Source: a virus
Virus record (IMG/VR): IMGVR_UViG_3300034200_001896
Coordinates: 1 to 64,000 of that record
Reading direction: 5' to 3' (one strand)
Length of the DNA: 64,000 nucleotides
The stretch's first letter is position 1. Every line of letters starts with the position of its first letter. Below, piece after piece: positions 16,280-26,538 of this stretch. A program made the position numbers and the translations under genes. A model generated the notes under the pieces. That model was not told where the DNA came from. It ran no database searches and saw only the letters and a list, made by a program, of their open reading frames with translations.

Positions 16280-18733
16280 ATGAGCAATCCCAAAAACGAT
16301 ATTAATTTCTTAAGAGCTAAAATAAAAAGATTAGAGGCTCTTTTAAATAAAAAAGATACTCCAGCCGAAGAAACATTAAGTAATGTTAGCGGAACATTAA
16401 AAAATTTAAAAGACTCTCTCGATTCATTAAATTTACCAACTAAATTTGGAAATTATGATTTAGATTTTTCTGATTTAAAGGGGTTTAAGACAAACGCTGG
16501 TTTAGATTTATCAGATTTAAAAGGCTTCAAAACAAACGCTGATTTAGATTTATCGGATTTGAAGGGCTTTAAGACTAATACTCTTCCTGATTTATCAGAC
16601 TTGAAGGATTTCAAATCTTCTGCCCTTCCTGATTTATCGGATTTGAAAGACTTTAAATCCACAGCCACGCCCGATTTGATTGATTTAAAAACTTTTAAAA
16701 CCAGTGCCAATACTGATTTAACTGATTTGAAGGGCTTCAAGACTACGACAAATACTGATTTAACAAAAATTAAAACAGGTGATTTAACTGATGCTACTGG
16801 CTTAAAGGGTATATTAGACGGCAAAGCGACAGTAGCAGCGGTAAATTTAAAAGCTAATTCAGATGATGTTTATTCTAAAACAGATGCTGACGGTAGATAT
16901 CCAACGGCTGTTGCAGCTTCAGGCACATTTAGAACATCAGCACAGGTTATTAGTGATATTGGAGGATTTGATTTTAGTGCCGGTGGAAATAACAGCATAA
17001 ACACTAGATTTGGTCTGCATTACACTAAAACAGCTGCTGACGGTAGATATCCAACAGCAGCCGCTGCTTCTGGCACTTTTAGAACCGCTGCACAGGTTAG
17101 TGACGCCATAACTTTGCATCCGTCCGTAACTGAAAAAGCAAAAAGTGTTGATGTTTATTCTAAAACCGATGCCGATGGAAAATTTTCAACTCCAGCTTCT
17201 GTAGCAACGGCAATTGGTTCTTTTGATTTTAGCGCAGCTGGTAATTCAAGCTTAAATACAAGATTTGGCTTACATTATACAAGAACACAAACTGATAGTG
17301 CTTTAGGATTAAAAGCAAATACTTCGGCAGTATACACTAAAAGCGACGTTGATTCTGCCTTGGGTTTAAAGGCCAATTCTTCTGCTGTGTATACTAAAAC
17401 AGAAACTGATACGGCACTAGGTTTAAAAGCAAATACAGCTAATGTTTATTCTAAAACTGATGCCGATAGCAGATTTCCAACAGCAGCAGCAGCCTCTGGT
17501 ACATTTAGAACATCCGCACAAGTTAATTCTGCAATAGGCTCTTTTGATTTTAGCGGTAATGGTAATACCTCTTTTAATACAAGAATTGTTGGAACAGAAA
17601 ATAAAGTTGGTAGTATTGGCTTGGTAGCCAATGCGGGTTCTGCGAACACTGGATTTGGTGGTTTTTTTGCTGTTGCCGGAAGCCAAGGGTGGAATTATAT
17701 AGGCTCTAACGGAAGATACACAATAGCATTATCATCTGCGTCCCTTGCAGCTAATGCTGGAACTGACATTCCAGAATTTTCGTTAGCTTTAGAGCGAAAT
17801 GCTTATTATTTAAATGGTTTTCTTCAAGGTAGAACCGAGACAGACGTTCAAAAATTTATCACCTATGATATGAACGTTGGAGATTCAAGAGGTGATTTAA
17901 CTTTAAACGCTGGTAGCGTTTTTATTAAAGGCGATGATATATATGGCGCTCATTTAACACATTTCACTCATAACAGAGGCGCTATCGTTGGCGGTACAGA
18001 TAATGGTGGTGCAATATATTTTGGTGTATCTGCTGGCGACCAAAATAATGGCACTTTACCAACTGCTGGTATAGAAACATCTTGGAATAATGCAAGTAGT
18101 CCTAGAATTGGCATCGGTGTAACAAGAGATGGCAATAAAGCTTCTATAATGATGGATTATGCTGGTAATATAACATTTAAGACAAATAATACTACTAAGT
18201 TAAATATTGCAACTAGCGTAGTAGTTAATAATAACATTGATTTTATACCAAATTTAAGTAATACCAGCCGTTGTGGAACAGCTGGGCAGGCATGGAAAGA
18301 ATTACATTCTGTCACAGGCTTAAATGTTTCATCTGATGAAAGAGTTAAATATGAAATAAAACCATCTAACTTAGGTCTAGATTTTATAAAAAGCATCGAA
18401 CCGGTATCTTATAAACTAAAATCAAGAGATAAAAAGATAATCAAAGATGAATTTGGTAATGATGTTCTAGAAGATATTCCCGGCGTGCGACCTCATTATG
18501 GCTTTATTGCCCAACAAATTAAAAGTGTTTTGGGAGATAAAGATTTTGCTGGGTATACTCATGACACGGAAAGTGATTTACGTGGTTTAAGGTATGAAGA
18601 ATTTATTTCTCCAATGGTTAAAGCTATTCAAGAACTTTCCGCAGAAAATGACTATTTAAAGAAGAAACTAGAAGAAAAAGATAAACAAATTCAAGATATT
18701 CTTTTAAGATTATCTCTTTTGGAAAGCAAATAA
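16280..18733 (+). CDS. Tail fibre/spike with S74 intramolecular chaperone domain
   Basis: 817 residues. After an N-terminal coiled coil come about nine 11-residue repeats (D-L-S-D-L-K-G-F-K-T-N type, residues 60-170). Longer repeats built on K-T-D-A-D-G-R-Y-P-T, S-G-T-F-R-T-S-A-Q-V and S-F-D-F-S follow to about 440. A beta-rich body comes next. The C-terminus (from about 685) has S-S-D-E-R-V-K, the Ser/Lys dyad of peptidase S74 (endosialidase chaperone), then H-Y-G-F-I-A-Q-Q and a coiled coil. The chaperone is expected to cleave itself off after trimer assembly. Host adsorption role inferred. Confidence 0.85.
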   Translation: MSNPKNDINFLRAKIKRLEALLNKKDTPAEETLSNVSGTLKNLKDSLDSLNLPTKFGNYDLDFSDLKGFKTNAGLDLSDLKGFKTNADLDLSDLKGFKTNTLPDLSDLKDFKSSALPDLSDLKDFKSTATPDLIDLKTFKTSANTDLTDLKGFKTTTNTDLTKIKTGDLTDATGLKGILDGKATVAAVNLKANSDDVYSKTDADGRYPTAVAASGTFRTSAQVISDIGGFDFSAGGNNSINTRFGLHYTKTAADGRYPTAAAASGTFRTAAQVSDAITLHPSVTEKAKSVDVYSKTDADGKFSTPASVATAIGSFDFSAAGNSSLNTRFGLHYTRTQTDSALGLKANTSAVYTKSDVDSALGLKANSSAVYTKTETDTALGLKANTANVYSKTDADSRFPTAAAASGTFRTSAQVNSAIGSFDFSGNGNTSFNTRIVGTENKVGSIGLVANAGSANTGFGGFFAVAGSQGWNYIGSNGRYTIALSSASLAANAGTDIPEFSLALERNAYYLNGFLQGRTETDVQKFITYDMNVGDSRGDLTLNAGSVFIKGDDIYGAHLTHFTHNRGAIVGGTDNGGAIYFGVSAGDQNNGTLPTAGIETSWNNASSPRIGIGVTRDGNKASIMMDYAGNITFKTNNTTKLNIATSVVVNNNIDFIPNLSNTSRCGTAGQAWKELHSVTGLNVSSDERVKYEIKPSNLGLDFIKSIEPVSYKLKSRDKKIIKDEFGNDVLEDIPGVRPHYGFIAQQIKSVLGDKDFAGYTHDTESDLRGLRYEEFISPMVKAIQELSAENDYLKKKLEEKDKQIQDILLRLSLLESK

Positions 18734-18734
18734 A

Positions 18735-19382
18735 ATGATAAAGATAAAAGTTTTAAAAGAACGTGAAAAACTAGTTGGTGGGCAAGGTGACAATAAACCA
18801 GATAGTAGTTTTGACCCAGAGGAATTAGCTAAAGGTGCTTCCGATGAAGAAGGAGAGCACACTCCTGATAAAGATATTGCTAAAGAAATAGCTAAAGACC
18901 ATTTAAGCAAAGACCCAGATTATTATAAAAAGGCCGAAAAAGCCGGTCTTGGTGAAAGAAAAAGCAGAAAGTTAAGTACTTATTGGAAGAAGCGTGCCAA
19001 ACGTAGAGCATTAAAAGCTGAGCGTCAATGGCCTAATAATATTGATTATAAATGGGCGTTATTAGAACAAGAAAAATCTACTAATATGAACAAGTCCATT
19101 AATGCTTTATTTGAAAAAGAATTGGAAATGTCTGAAGAATTGTCTGGTACTGTTGAACAATTATTAAAGAAAATGAAGAAAGTACGTGAACAAATGCGTA
19201 TACAGAAATTTGGTCCCGGCACTCCTAACAAATCTAAAAAATCTTTATCTAAACCATATCCAAAACATAAAAAAGGTGAAACGGTTGGTGGTTATTATAG
19301 AAAAGCAGCAAAGAAATTAGGCGGTATAGCAGCAGCTCCCGGTGAAACAATTGGTCCCGGCGTTGGCATTGCAGAAGAATAA
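18735..19382 (+). CDS. DUF5661-like protein, putative virion component
   Basis: 215 residues. Starts MIKIKVLKERE. Residues 32-68 (ELAKGASDEEGEHT then IAKEIAKDHLSKDPDYYKKA) match the DUF5661 pattern of an E-H-T followed by A-x-D-H-L and a YY. The middle is basic; the C-terminus repeats G-E-T-I/V-G. Sits between fibre genes. Confidence 0.7.
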   Translation: MIKIKVLKEREKLVGGQGDNKPDSSFDPEELAKGASDEEGEHTPDKDIAKEIAKDHLSKDPDYYKKAEKAGLGERKSRKLSTYWKKRAKRRALKAERQWPNNIDYKWALLEQEKSTNMNKSINALFEKELEMSEELSGTVEQLLKKMKKVREQMRIQKFGPGTPNKSKKSLSKPYPKHKKGETVGGYYRKAAKKLGGIAAAPGETIGPGVGIAEE

Positions 19383-19396
19383 GGAAAGGCAATTAA

Positions 19397-19825
19397 ATGT
19401 CCATCATATATCCAAATATAAATGTAAGTAATTTTGCGACAACTGGCTCCAATACATTTATCGGTGACCAAACAATTACAGGTACAATTAATTTAACTGG
19501 TGCTTTAGAAGATTACAATGCAAAAGTTACTGTGAATACTGCCACCTCTGGTGTCGTTAACCAATTTTCTATTTCGCATAACGCCGCTAGGTTTACTGCA
19601 ATGGTTGAAACATCTACTGGCACATATCACGTACAAAGCGCTGACCTTTTATTGGCACACAACAACTCCTCAGTACTAATTACACCATACGCCTTAACCT
19701 GCACCAGCGGTAGTTATTTAGCTATCTTTGATGCACAAATAAATGGCGGTAACATAGAAATATTAGCAAGGAATTTAGTTAGTGATACCGTAACAGTAAC
19801 AATGACTAAAACATATTTAGCATAG
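19397..19825 (+). CDS. Small beta-rich fibre-like protein
   Basis: 142 residues of Thr/Ser/Asn-rich beta sequence (NTFIGDQTITGTINLTG). Its C-terminal part (SYLAIFDAQINGGNIEILAR) is similar in style to the end of the next fibre gene (MGFDVAFNGANVDVKIIN), suggesting a shared tip or adaptor module. Confidence 0.65.
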   Translation: MSIIYPNINVSNFATTGSNTFIGDQTITGTINLTGALEDYNAKVTVNTATSGVVNQFSISHNAARFTAMVETSTGTYHVQSADLLLAHNNSSVLITPYALTCTSGSYLAIFDAQINGGNIEILARNLVSDTVTVTMTKTYLA

Positions 19826-19850
19826 CGCATAGCGCAAGGAAAATAATAAG

Positions 19851-21476
19851 ATGGCAATTTCAAACTTTGTTTTACCAACAGGATTGGAGGTTAGCGGCAC
19901 AACTACTATTACTGGCTCTGTTGGCGTTTCACAAACATTAACAGCAGTAAATTTAACAGCTAGCGGTGATATCTCTGGTTCAGTAGGTAATTACGGTAGT
20001 TTGTTTGTAAATGGTAGCGCAGTATTAACTACCGTTGGTTTAGCAGGATATGCAAAGAGTGTAGATGTTTCATCCTCTTTCGTACAGCCTTCACAAGTTA
20101 GCGCTTCTTATGTAACACCATCGCAAGTTTCAGCATCATTTGCCCAACCAGCCGATGTAAGCGCTTCTTTTTCTGCGCCTTCACAAGTTAGTGCTTCTTT
20201 TGTACAACCTTCACAAGTTAGTGCATCTTATTCAACACCTTCGCAAATTAGTGCTTCTTTTGTACAGCCTTCACAAGTAAGTTCTTCATATACCACTCCA
20301 TCGCAAATTACAGGTGCGGTAGCTTTCTTAACTGCTTCAAACGTATTTACCGAAACACAACAAATTACTGGTGGTTTGAGCATGACAGGAGATTTGCTAG
20401 CTCGCACTGGCTCTTTAACAGGTGATTTAACTGTTGGTGGTAATTTAACGGTTCGCGGAACTACAACTTATATTGATTCTACCACAGTTAATATCGGTGA
20501 TAAAAATATTAATATCGGTACCGGCAGTTCAACATTGTCAGTATTAGATGGCGGTGGTTTAGATTTAGGAACCAATGCGGAAGTACAATTAAGATACGAT
20601 AACGCTAATAGTGCTTGGACATCAAATGTAGGTATTAACGTAACAGGCGCAGTCCCAGCTGTTAAATTGGCAGGCGTTAATGCTTTGACAAGAGTAGCTG
20701 GTGCTAATGCTCTTGTCAATTCTACTTTTGGTTCTGTAAGTATAACAAATACAAGTATAACAACACTTAGCGGTGCATTAACTGCCTCTGTAGTTGCTCC
20801 AACAGTAACAGTAGGTTCCGCCTTAGTAACAAGCGCATCATTAAATGCTGCAAACAGCGTTGTAGTTGGTAATCAAAGTACTCTCGTTACTACAATCAAC
20901 GGCGCAAATACAACTGTTTATGGTACAAACGTATTCTTAACTGGCACAACAGCGATTTATTTATCAAGCTCTGCTACATACGTAACCGGCGCTTCTTATC
21001 ATAACAGCCTCGTATCAGGTACCGTAGCGGAGTTCACAACTATTACTGGTTCTACTGTAACAGGTTCTACAGCGTTATTTACCACAGTGTCCGCTTCAGC
21101 AATATCCGCTTCTACTTTACTTGTGAATACAATTTCACCAGTAGTTAGAACTGAAAATAGTAATGCCTCTTTATCAATTAATACTTTACAAACTGGTACA
21201 ATTGATACATTCGCTTGGGCAACATATGGCGGCGCTAAATATACTATTAAAGCAAAAGAACAAGCTGGAACTAACTATGCTCATGTTGCCGAATTAATTG
21301 TTGCTACTGATGGTACTTACGCATTTGGAACTCCATACGGTTCTACATACACCGGTCCAAGCGCAATCATGGGTTTTGATGTAGCATTTAACGGCGCAAA
21401 CGTAGATGTAAAAATTATAAACAACTCCGCACAAACCGTTGTTGTTAAATGGATTAAAGATTATTTAACAACCTAG
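19851..21476 (+). CDS. Tail fibre protein with decapeptide repeats
   Basis: 541 residues. N-terminus S-N-F-V-L-P-T-G-L-E-V-S-G-T resembles that of the next gene (DFKLETGLQVSGS). Residues 70-150 are about nine repeats of the type Q-V-S-A-S-F/Y-x-x-P-S. A beta-helical Thr/Ser/Gly region (G-D-L-T-V-G-G-N-L-T-V-R-G) and a C-terminal domain (GAKYTIKAKEQAGTNYAHVA) follow. Shared N-termini imply a common attachment site. Confidence 0.8.
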   Translation: MAISNFVLPTGLEVSGTTTITGSVGVSQTLTAVNLTASGDISGSVGNYGSLFVNGSAVLTTVGLAGYAKSVDVSSSFVQPSQVSASYVTPSQVSASFAQPADVSASFSAPSQVSASFVQPSQVSASYSTPSQISASFVQPSQVSSSYTTPSQITGAVAFLTASNVFTETQQITGGLSMTGDLLARTGSLTGDLTVGGNLTVRGTTTYIDSTTVNIGDKNINIGTGSSTLSVLDGGGLDLGTNAEVQLRYDNANSAWTSNVGINVTGAVPAVKLAGVNALTRVAGANALVNSTFGSVSITNTSITTLSGALTASVVAPTVTVGSALVTSASLNAANSVVVGNQSTLVTTINGANTTVYGTNVFLTGTTAIYLSSSATYVTGASYHNSLVSGTVAEFTTITGSTVTGSTALFTTVSASAISASTLLVNTISPVVRTENSNASLSINTLQTGTIDTFAWATYGGAKYTIKAKEQAGTNYAHVAELIVATDGTYAFGTPYGSTYTGPSAIMGFDVAFNGANVDVKIINNSAQTVVVKWIKDYLTT

Positions 21477-21500
21477 TATTTAATTCTATAGGAGTTTATC

Positions 21501-24266
21501 ATGCCCATTCAAGATTTTAAATTAGAAACAGGTTTACAAGTAAGTGGTAGTGCTAGAATATCCGGCTCTGTAAGTGCCTCACAGGGCTTTACTGGCAGTT
21601 TGTATGGTACTGCTTCTTACGGACAAGATTCTAATTTACTGGATGGGTATGACAATACGGCATTTGCTAAATTAGCAAGTGCTAATATATTTACAGAAAC
21701 ACAAACTGTGAGCGGTAACCTTTTTGTTACCGCTTCACTTTCTTCTTCTGCTTTAACCGCTTCCGCAATGACGGGAAGTGAATTAAATATAGATTATATT
21801 GATTTTGTTCCACAGCCAAGTGCAACACCTCCAGCACAACAAGTAGGAAGAATATTTGTAGACAATTTATATAATGAAGTTAACACTTGGACTGATGTTA
21901 CTGGAGTTAAATTGTTGCAAGGACAACAACTTGTATTAAGAGCTAAATGTACCGACATGGCTACATTTACGAAAGGTACTGTTGTAAGAATTAACGGCGG
22001 CACTGGTGCTAATGCTACATTCGTTACCGCTAGCTGGGAAAATGACACAAATTCTGCTGATACGCTTGGCCTTTTGATGAACAGCGGCGTGACAAACGAT
22101 TTTGCTTATATAATTATCAACGGATATTTAACAGATATTAATACAGCCGGTTATACTCCCGGTCAAACACTGTATTTATCCTCCAGCGGAAACTATACTA
22201 ACGTTGTTCCACTATATCCAAATCATGAGGTAAGATTAGGACAAGTGGTTAGAGCGCATGCAACAGTTGGTAGCGTTTTCGTTCGTGTACAAAATGGTTA
22301 TGAACTTGGCGAATTACACGATGTTTATACTGGTTCATTAAGTCCCGGCGATTTATTGGTGTATGAAAATACAGTTAACACTCAATGGACAAACAAAAAA
22401 CAACTAACTGGTTCCTATGGTTTAACTGGTAGTTTAACAGCCAGCGTTGGTTTATCAGGTGCGTTAGGCTTATTCCCAGTATTAACTGGTTCAAATGTTT
22501 CAGGAACAACAGCACAATTTACAACCGTTAGCGGTTCTGCTATTAGTGGTGCATTGATAGGTACACTAAACACAATTAGTGTTATTAATGCTGGCTCAAA
22601 CTTGACTGCTTCAAACGTCGGAAGTATCAGAACTTTAGCTTTAACTTCCAGCGTAGCAGGTTTAACTTCTTTGTCAAGCGCAACTGGCAGTTTCACTATT
22701 TTATCTGGCTCCACTACGACTGGCTCAACGGCATTATTTACAACTGTAACTGGTAGTACAATAAGCGGTTCTACTTTATCTTACACAACCTTAAACACCA
22801 CACAAATGACTTCAAGTGGTAAGATATTGGTTGATAACAACGTAACTATTGGTAATGGTAGCAATTCTGTTTCTACTAATATAGCAATCGGTTCCGACGT
22901 ATTAAGAAGCAATCCTATCGGTGGTATTAATAATTTAGGTATCGGTTATCAATCCCTATATAGCGCTAATGGCGGAAGCAGTAATCTAGCAATTGGTAAT
23001 TATTCTTTATATAAAAGCACTACTTCGACTAATAATATAGGTATTGGCGTACAAGCAGGAAATGATATTACAACTCAAACAGATAATATTTTAATTGGTC
23101 ATTTCGCAGGATTTTTAAATAACGGTTCTTACAATGTTGCTTTGGGAAATTTTGCCGGTTATCGTCTTAAAACAAATCAAAATATAGCTATTGGATATTA
23201 TGCCTTAAACTCTCATAATGGAACAGGAGCTAGTAATTTTGCTGCTGGTGTAGGCGCAGCACAAGCAATGGTAACTGGTGCTCAAAACGTTGCTATTGGT
23301 GTTAACGCTCTAAATGGTATCATTAATGGAGAAAACAATATAGCTATTGGCGCACAAGCTATGTCGCCAGTATTAGCGGGTTTTTCTACAGTGACAGCAA
23401 GTTTTAATACTGCAATAGGCTTTAATTCTCTAGGCATTATGAGAACTGGTTCACAAAATTTATCGATAGGTTATAGTTCTACAACTAATTTGGGAAGTGG
23501 TTCTTTCAACTCTGCTATTGGTACAACAGCTTTAAGCTCTTTAAGGACCGGTTCAGCTAATACATCAATAGGTTATAGTGCATTAAGCAGTTTATTAACT
23601 GGTAGTAATAACGTAGTTGTCGGTAATTTAGCTGGTTCATCAATACTAACTGGTTCTGGAAACGTTATTATTGGTAGTGCAGGCGGTACTAACAATACAG
23701 ACAACAATATTTATGTTGCCGATGGAGCTGGTAACTTAAGATTGCAAGTAGACAGCAACGGTGTACTAGATGTAAAATCAGGACAAATTAAATTCCCGTC
23801 CGTACAAACAGCTTCAAACGACCCAAATACATTAGATGATTATGAAGAAGGAACATGGACGCCATATCTTACTGGCAGTGGCGGCAGTACTGGAATAGCT
23901 TATTCCGGCCCTACACCTACACTGGGAAATGTGGGTTTGTATACTAAAATAGGTAAAAGTGTTGTAGCAATAGGTCATATCAAACTTACTTCGACTGGTT
24001 CTGCAAATGGTTCAGTAACAATAGGAAATTTACCGTATGCTTCTTCAATCTGGCCATTAGGCCCGCATTATTATAGTGTCACATTTCATCAATACACAAA
24101 TTTTAATTCTTCGATTACAACAATACCATATGGTAGCATAACACAAAATACAGCAATAATAGATTTTTATAAGGCTGGCGCAGGCGGCGGAACAGCTTTA
24201 CAAATATCTGACTTAAGCAATTCTGCAGAATTTAGCTTTATTGCTATTTACGTTGCAACATCTTAA
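21501..24266 (+). CDS. Large tail fibre with YadA-head-like repeats
   Basis: 921 residues. N-terminus as in the preceding fibre. Residues about 110-300 are a globular insertion (LLQGQQLVLRAKCTDMATFT; GYTPGQTLYLS). Residues 470-750 contain many N-x-A-I-G / N-x-x-I-G repeats about 14-25 residues apart, the left-handed beta-roll pattern of YadA heads. The C-terminus (EEGTWTPYLTGSGG onward) looks like a receptor-binding tip seen in other phage fibres. Confidence 0.8.
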   Translation: MPIQDFKLETGLQVSGSARISGSVSASQGFTGSLYGTASYGQDSNLLDGYDNTAFAKLASANIFTETQTVSGNLFVTASLSSSALTASAMTGSELNIDYIDFVPQPSATPPAQQVGRIFVDNLYNEVNTWTDVTGVKLLQGQQLVLRAKCTDMATFTKGTVVRINGGTGANATFVTASWENDTNSADTLGLLMNSGVTNDFAYIIINGYLTDINTAGYTPGQTLYLSSSGNYTNVVPLYPNHEVRLGQVVRAHATVGSVFVRVQNGYELGELHDVYTGSLSPGDLLVYENTVNTQWTNKKQLTGSYGLTGSLTASVGLSGALGLFPVLTGSNVSGTTAQFTTVSGSAISGALIGTLNTISVINAGSNLTASNVGSIRTLALTSSVAGLTSLSSATGSFTILSGSTTTGSTALFTTVTGSTISGSTLSYTTLNTTQMTSSGKILVDNNVTIGNGSNSVSTNIAIGSDVLRSNPIGGINNLGIGYQSLYSANGGSSNLAIGNYSLYKSTTSTNNIGIGVQAGNDITTQTDNILIGHFAGFLNNGSYNVALGNFAGYRLKTNQNIAIGYYALNSHNGTGASNFAAGVGAAQAMVTGAQNVAIGVNALNGIINGENNIAIGAQAMSPVLAGFSTVTASFNTAIGFNSLGIMRTGSQNLSIGYSSTTNLGSGSFNSAIGTTALSSLRTGSANTSIGYSALSSLLTGSNNVVVGNLAGSSILTGSGNVIIGSAGGTNNTDNNIYVADGAGNLRLQVDSNGVLDVKSGQIKFPSVQTASNDPNTLDDYEEGTWTPYLTGSGGSTGIAYSGPTPTLGNVGLYTKIGKSVVAIGHIKLTSTGSANGSVTIGNLPYASSIWPLGPHYYSVTFHQYTNFNSSITTIPYGSITQNTAIIDFYKAGAGGGTALQISDLSNSAEFSFIAIYVATS

Positions 24267-24280
24267 AAAGGAGTTATGAA

Positions 24281-24517
24281 ATGGCTTTAACAGAACGTAG
24301 TACAATTGATAAAATTGAAGTATTAGAAAACGGCATCATTCAAGTCCGTCGTGCAGACATTGTGGAAAGAGATGGAGTAGAAATTGCTAAAAGTTATCAT
24401 CGTTGGACTTTAAGCCCCGGTCAAGATTTAACAGGCCAAGAACAACGTGTTATAGATGTAGCAAATGCAGTTTGGACACAAGAAGTTATCGCTGCTTATC
24501 AACAAATAATTGGATAA
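24281..24517 (+). CDS. Small fibre-adjacent protein
   Basis: 78 residues with I-D-K-I-E-V-L-E-N-G-I-I-Q-V-R-R-A-D-I and later Y-H-R-W-T-L-S-P-G-Q-D-L, like short structural proteins often found after phage fibre genes. AAGGAG precedes the ATG. Confidence 0.65.
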   Translation: MALTERSTIDKIEVLENGIIQVRRADIVERDGVEIAKSYHRWTLSPGQDLTGQEQRVIDVANAVWTQEVIAAYQQIIG

Positions 24518-24521
24518 TAAA

Positions 24522-24860
24522 ATGAAGATTACAAATGAAGATATACGTAATTTAATTAAAGAATGTATGGATGATATGGGTTATGGTCAGGCAACAAATT
24601 TTGCCCCTCCAATCCAACCAGCTAACCCTGCACAAATGCCCATGCAAAATGCAGACCCAGATGGATACGAAGGCCGTATGGCAAAAGGAAATCTATTTAA
24701 AATGGCAGAATATGCCATGCAATTGCACAACATGATTCAAGATGGACAAAATCTTGAACCTTGGGTCGAAGAAAAAATAGCTGTTGCTGCCTCTATGTTA
24801 GATTCTGTTACACATTATATGCAATACGAAAAAGTTAGAGGCCCGCAGCAAGGGGAATAA
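24522..24860 (+). CDS. Small protein with CTS-like N-terminus
   Basis: 112 residues from the ATG after AATAAA. MKITNEDIRNLIKECMDD ends in L-I-K-E. A Pro/Gln/Met linker and a helical C-terminal half (MAEYAMQLHNMIQDG; AVAASMLDSVTHYMQYE) follow. Probably virion-associated. Confidence 0.6.
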   Translation: MKITNEDIRNLIKECMDDMGYGQATNFAPPIQPANPAQMPMQNADPDGYEGRMAKGNLFKMAEYAMQLHNMIQDGQNLEPWVEEKIAVAASMLDSVTHYMQYEKVRGPQQGE

Positions 24861-24861
24861 T

Positions 24862-26457
24862 GTGCAAGATATCTTTAAAAACTGGAGAAGCTTTTTAAAC
24901 GAAAGCAAGGTAATAAAAGAAGTGTATCATATAGAGGGTATGTACCTACCAAAAGAATTCATTTCTAAGCTTCCAAAACCAGTTAAAGATAAAATTGAAG
25001 AATATGATGTATTAGATTTTGCTTTTGAAAGATATCGTCAATTATTTCCAGAAATAAAATTAACATCTCTACCACAAAAATTCCTTGTTCCATATGGCTC
25101 TGGAGAGGAATTGTTATTTGATTTTTCTTCTGATTCAACTCCAGAGACACAAGCTAGAAAACCCACACCAGATGAAATGGAACAGAGAAATAAATCTATT
25201 CCAGTACTTCCTAAAAATTGGTATAACGCTTTTCTTAATCGTCTAGGAGAGCCATTACTGACAGAAAGCAAGCATAAGCGTGACTTATCTTTAGTAACGA
25301 CTCTAGCGGTTTTTGATTTTGACCACACTTTATATAAAAGTCCAGAGGCTCCAAAGGGTCATAAAGGTAATTGGCATATCAAACCCGAATCCCTTCCAGA
25401 AAATCCTAAAGATAAATCTTGGAATAATGAGATAGTAATCAAAGCACAGGAACTTTGTGATGACCCATCTGTTTACTGTGTCATGATGACGGGTCGTGTA
25501 GGAAATGTGTTTGGTGAAAAGATAGATAATTATTTTAAACAACGTGGATTAAACTTTGCTAAAACTTTTTATAATGAATTCGGTGGCGATACCGCTGACT
25601 ATAAGATTGATAACATTAATAAACTTCTTAACAAATTATCAAATGTAAAATCGTTAATTATGTGGGACGATGATAGGGAAAAGGCAGAGAAATATTCTGA
25701 AGAGTTTGCAGACAAAATAGATTATAAGATACACATGGTCGGCGATGAAGAATTATCAGAAAGTAAATTTGAAGAAGTAAAATATGATGTAAATAATGTC
25801 GGTCTATTAACTTTAGATAAACGTAAATTCATTCTTTTCGATACTAAAAGATTAATTGATTTTGTTTCGCAATTACCAAAAGATAATCCAGATATGGATA
25901 GCGCTGCATTAATAGATAACAATATTACTTTATCTTATGCAGCAGTAACTCCAAATGATAAGTTAAAAAATCCCTGCATGGGTGCTGCTGAAAGAAGTAT
26001 ATTAGCGCAGAATCCAAGTATAAAAGGTTCTGGAATGGGCAGATACATGATGTCTGTTTTATTTAAGTTCTATCCAGAGGGTATAATGAATGATAGAGGT
26101 GATGTTAGCCCTATGGCTAAACAATCAGCTAGATTATTAGCGTTATCAGGCTTGGCTAAGATTAAGAAAATAAAAGACGGCGATGAGATTCTTGATAAAT
26201 TAGATGATATTGATAATCCAAAAACAGCAACAAAAAAAGATGATTGCGAAGTTCATAATGATGATTTGTTAGATAGAGTATATCAATACAACGACCCTAA
26301 CGTAAATGAGCAAGCGTTATTAAAGAAATCACAAGAAGCCCTACAGGTCTGTGAACAAATAACAGAAGGTAATTGGCCCACATATGCATTAGAAGATTTA
26401 ATAGAAGCTTCAGGAATGGCTCTTTATTATAGAAGTATAGATACTTCTAATATGTAA
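24862..26457 (+). CDS. HAD-like phosphatase domain fused to a GNAT-like domain
   Basis: 531 residues from a GTG start (TAATGTG overlap). It opens W-R-S-F-L-N-E, a CTS-like ending. Residues about 147-300 are HAD-like: V-F-D-F-D-H-T-L (nucleophile Asp), M-M-T-G-R, W-D-D-D. This resembles the HAD domain of 'Swiss army knife' RNA-repair proteins. From about 350, C-M-G-A-A-E-R-S, G-S-G-M-G-R-Y-M-M and M-N-D-R-G-D-V-S-P-M-A match a GNAT-like domain common in T4-like phages. Ligand and reaction unknown. Confidence 0.65.
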   Translation: MQDIFKNWRSFLNESKVIKEVYHIEGMYLPKEFISKLPKPVKDKIEEYDVLDFAFERYRQLFPEIKLTSLPQKFLVPYGSGEELLFDFSSDSTPETQARKPTPDEMEQRNKSIPVLPKNWYNAFLNRLGEPLLTESKHKRDLSLVTTLAVFDFDHTLYKSPEAPKGHKGNWHIKPESLPENPKDKSWNNEIVIKAQELCDDPSVYCVMMTGRVGNVFGEKIDNYFKQRGLNFAKTFYNEFGGDTADYKIDNINKLLNKLSNVKSLIMWDDDREKAEKYSEEFADKIDYKIHMVGDEELSESKFEEVKYDVNNVGLLTLDKRKFILFDTKRLIDFVSQLPKDNPDMDSAALIDNNITLSYAAVTPNDKLKNPCMGAAERSILAQNPSIKGSGMGRYMMSVLFKFYPEGIMNDRGDVSPMAKQSARLLALSGLAKIKKIKDGDEILDKLDDIDNPKTATKKDDCEVHNDDLLDRVYQYNDPNVNEQALLKKSQEALQVCEQITEGNWPTYALEDLIEASGMALYYRSIDTSNM

Positions 26458-26468
26458 ATTAAAAAGGC

Positions 26469-26497
26469 TTAACAAACTTTTTTCTCTTTGGTATAGA
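26469..26497 (+). promoter_or_regulatory. sigma70-type promoter
   Basis: TTAACA, 17-base spacer, TATAGA. It lies in the 81-base gap before the 26539 gene, which has an AAGGAG site. Confidence 0.6.
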
Positions 26498-26538
26498 TAC
26501 TACTACTTAGTTGTACTTTCTTAAGGAGCTAACTATCT

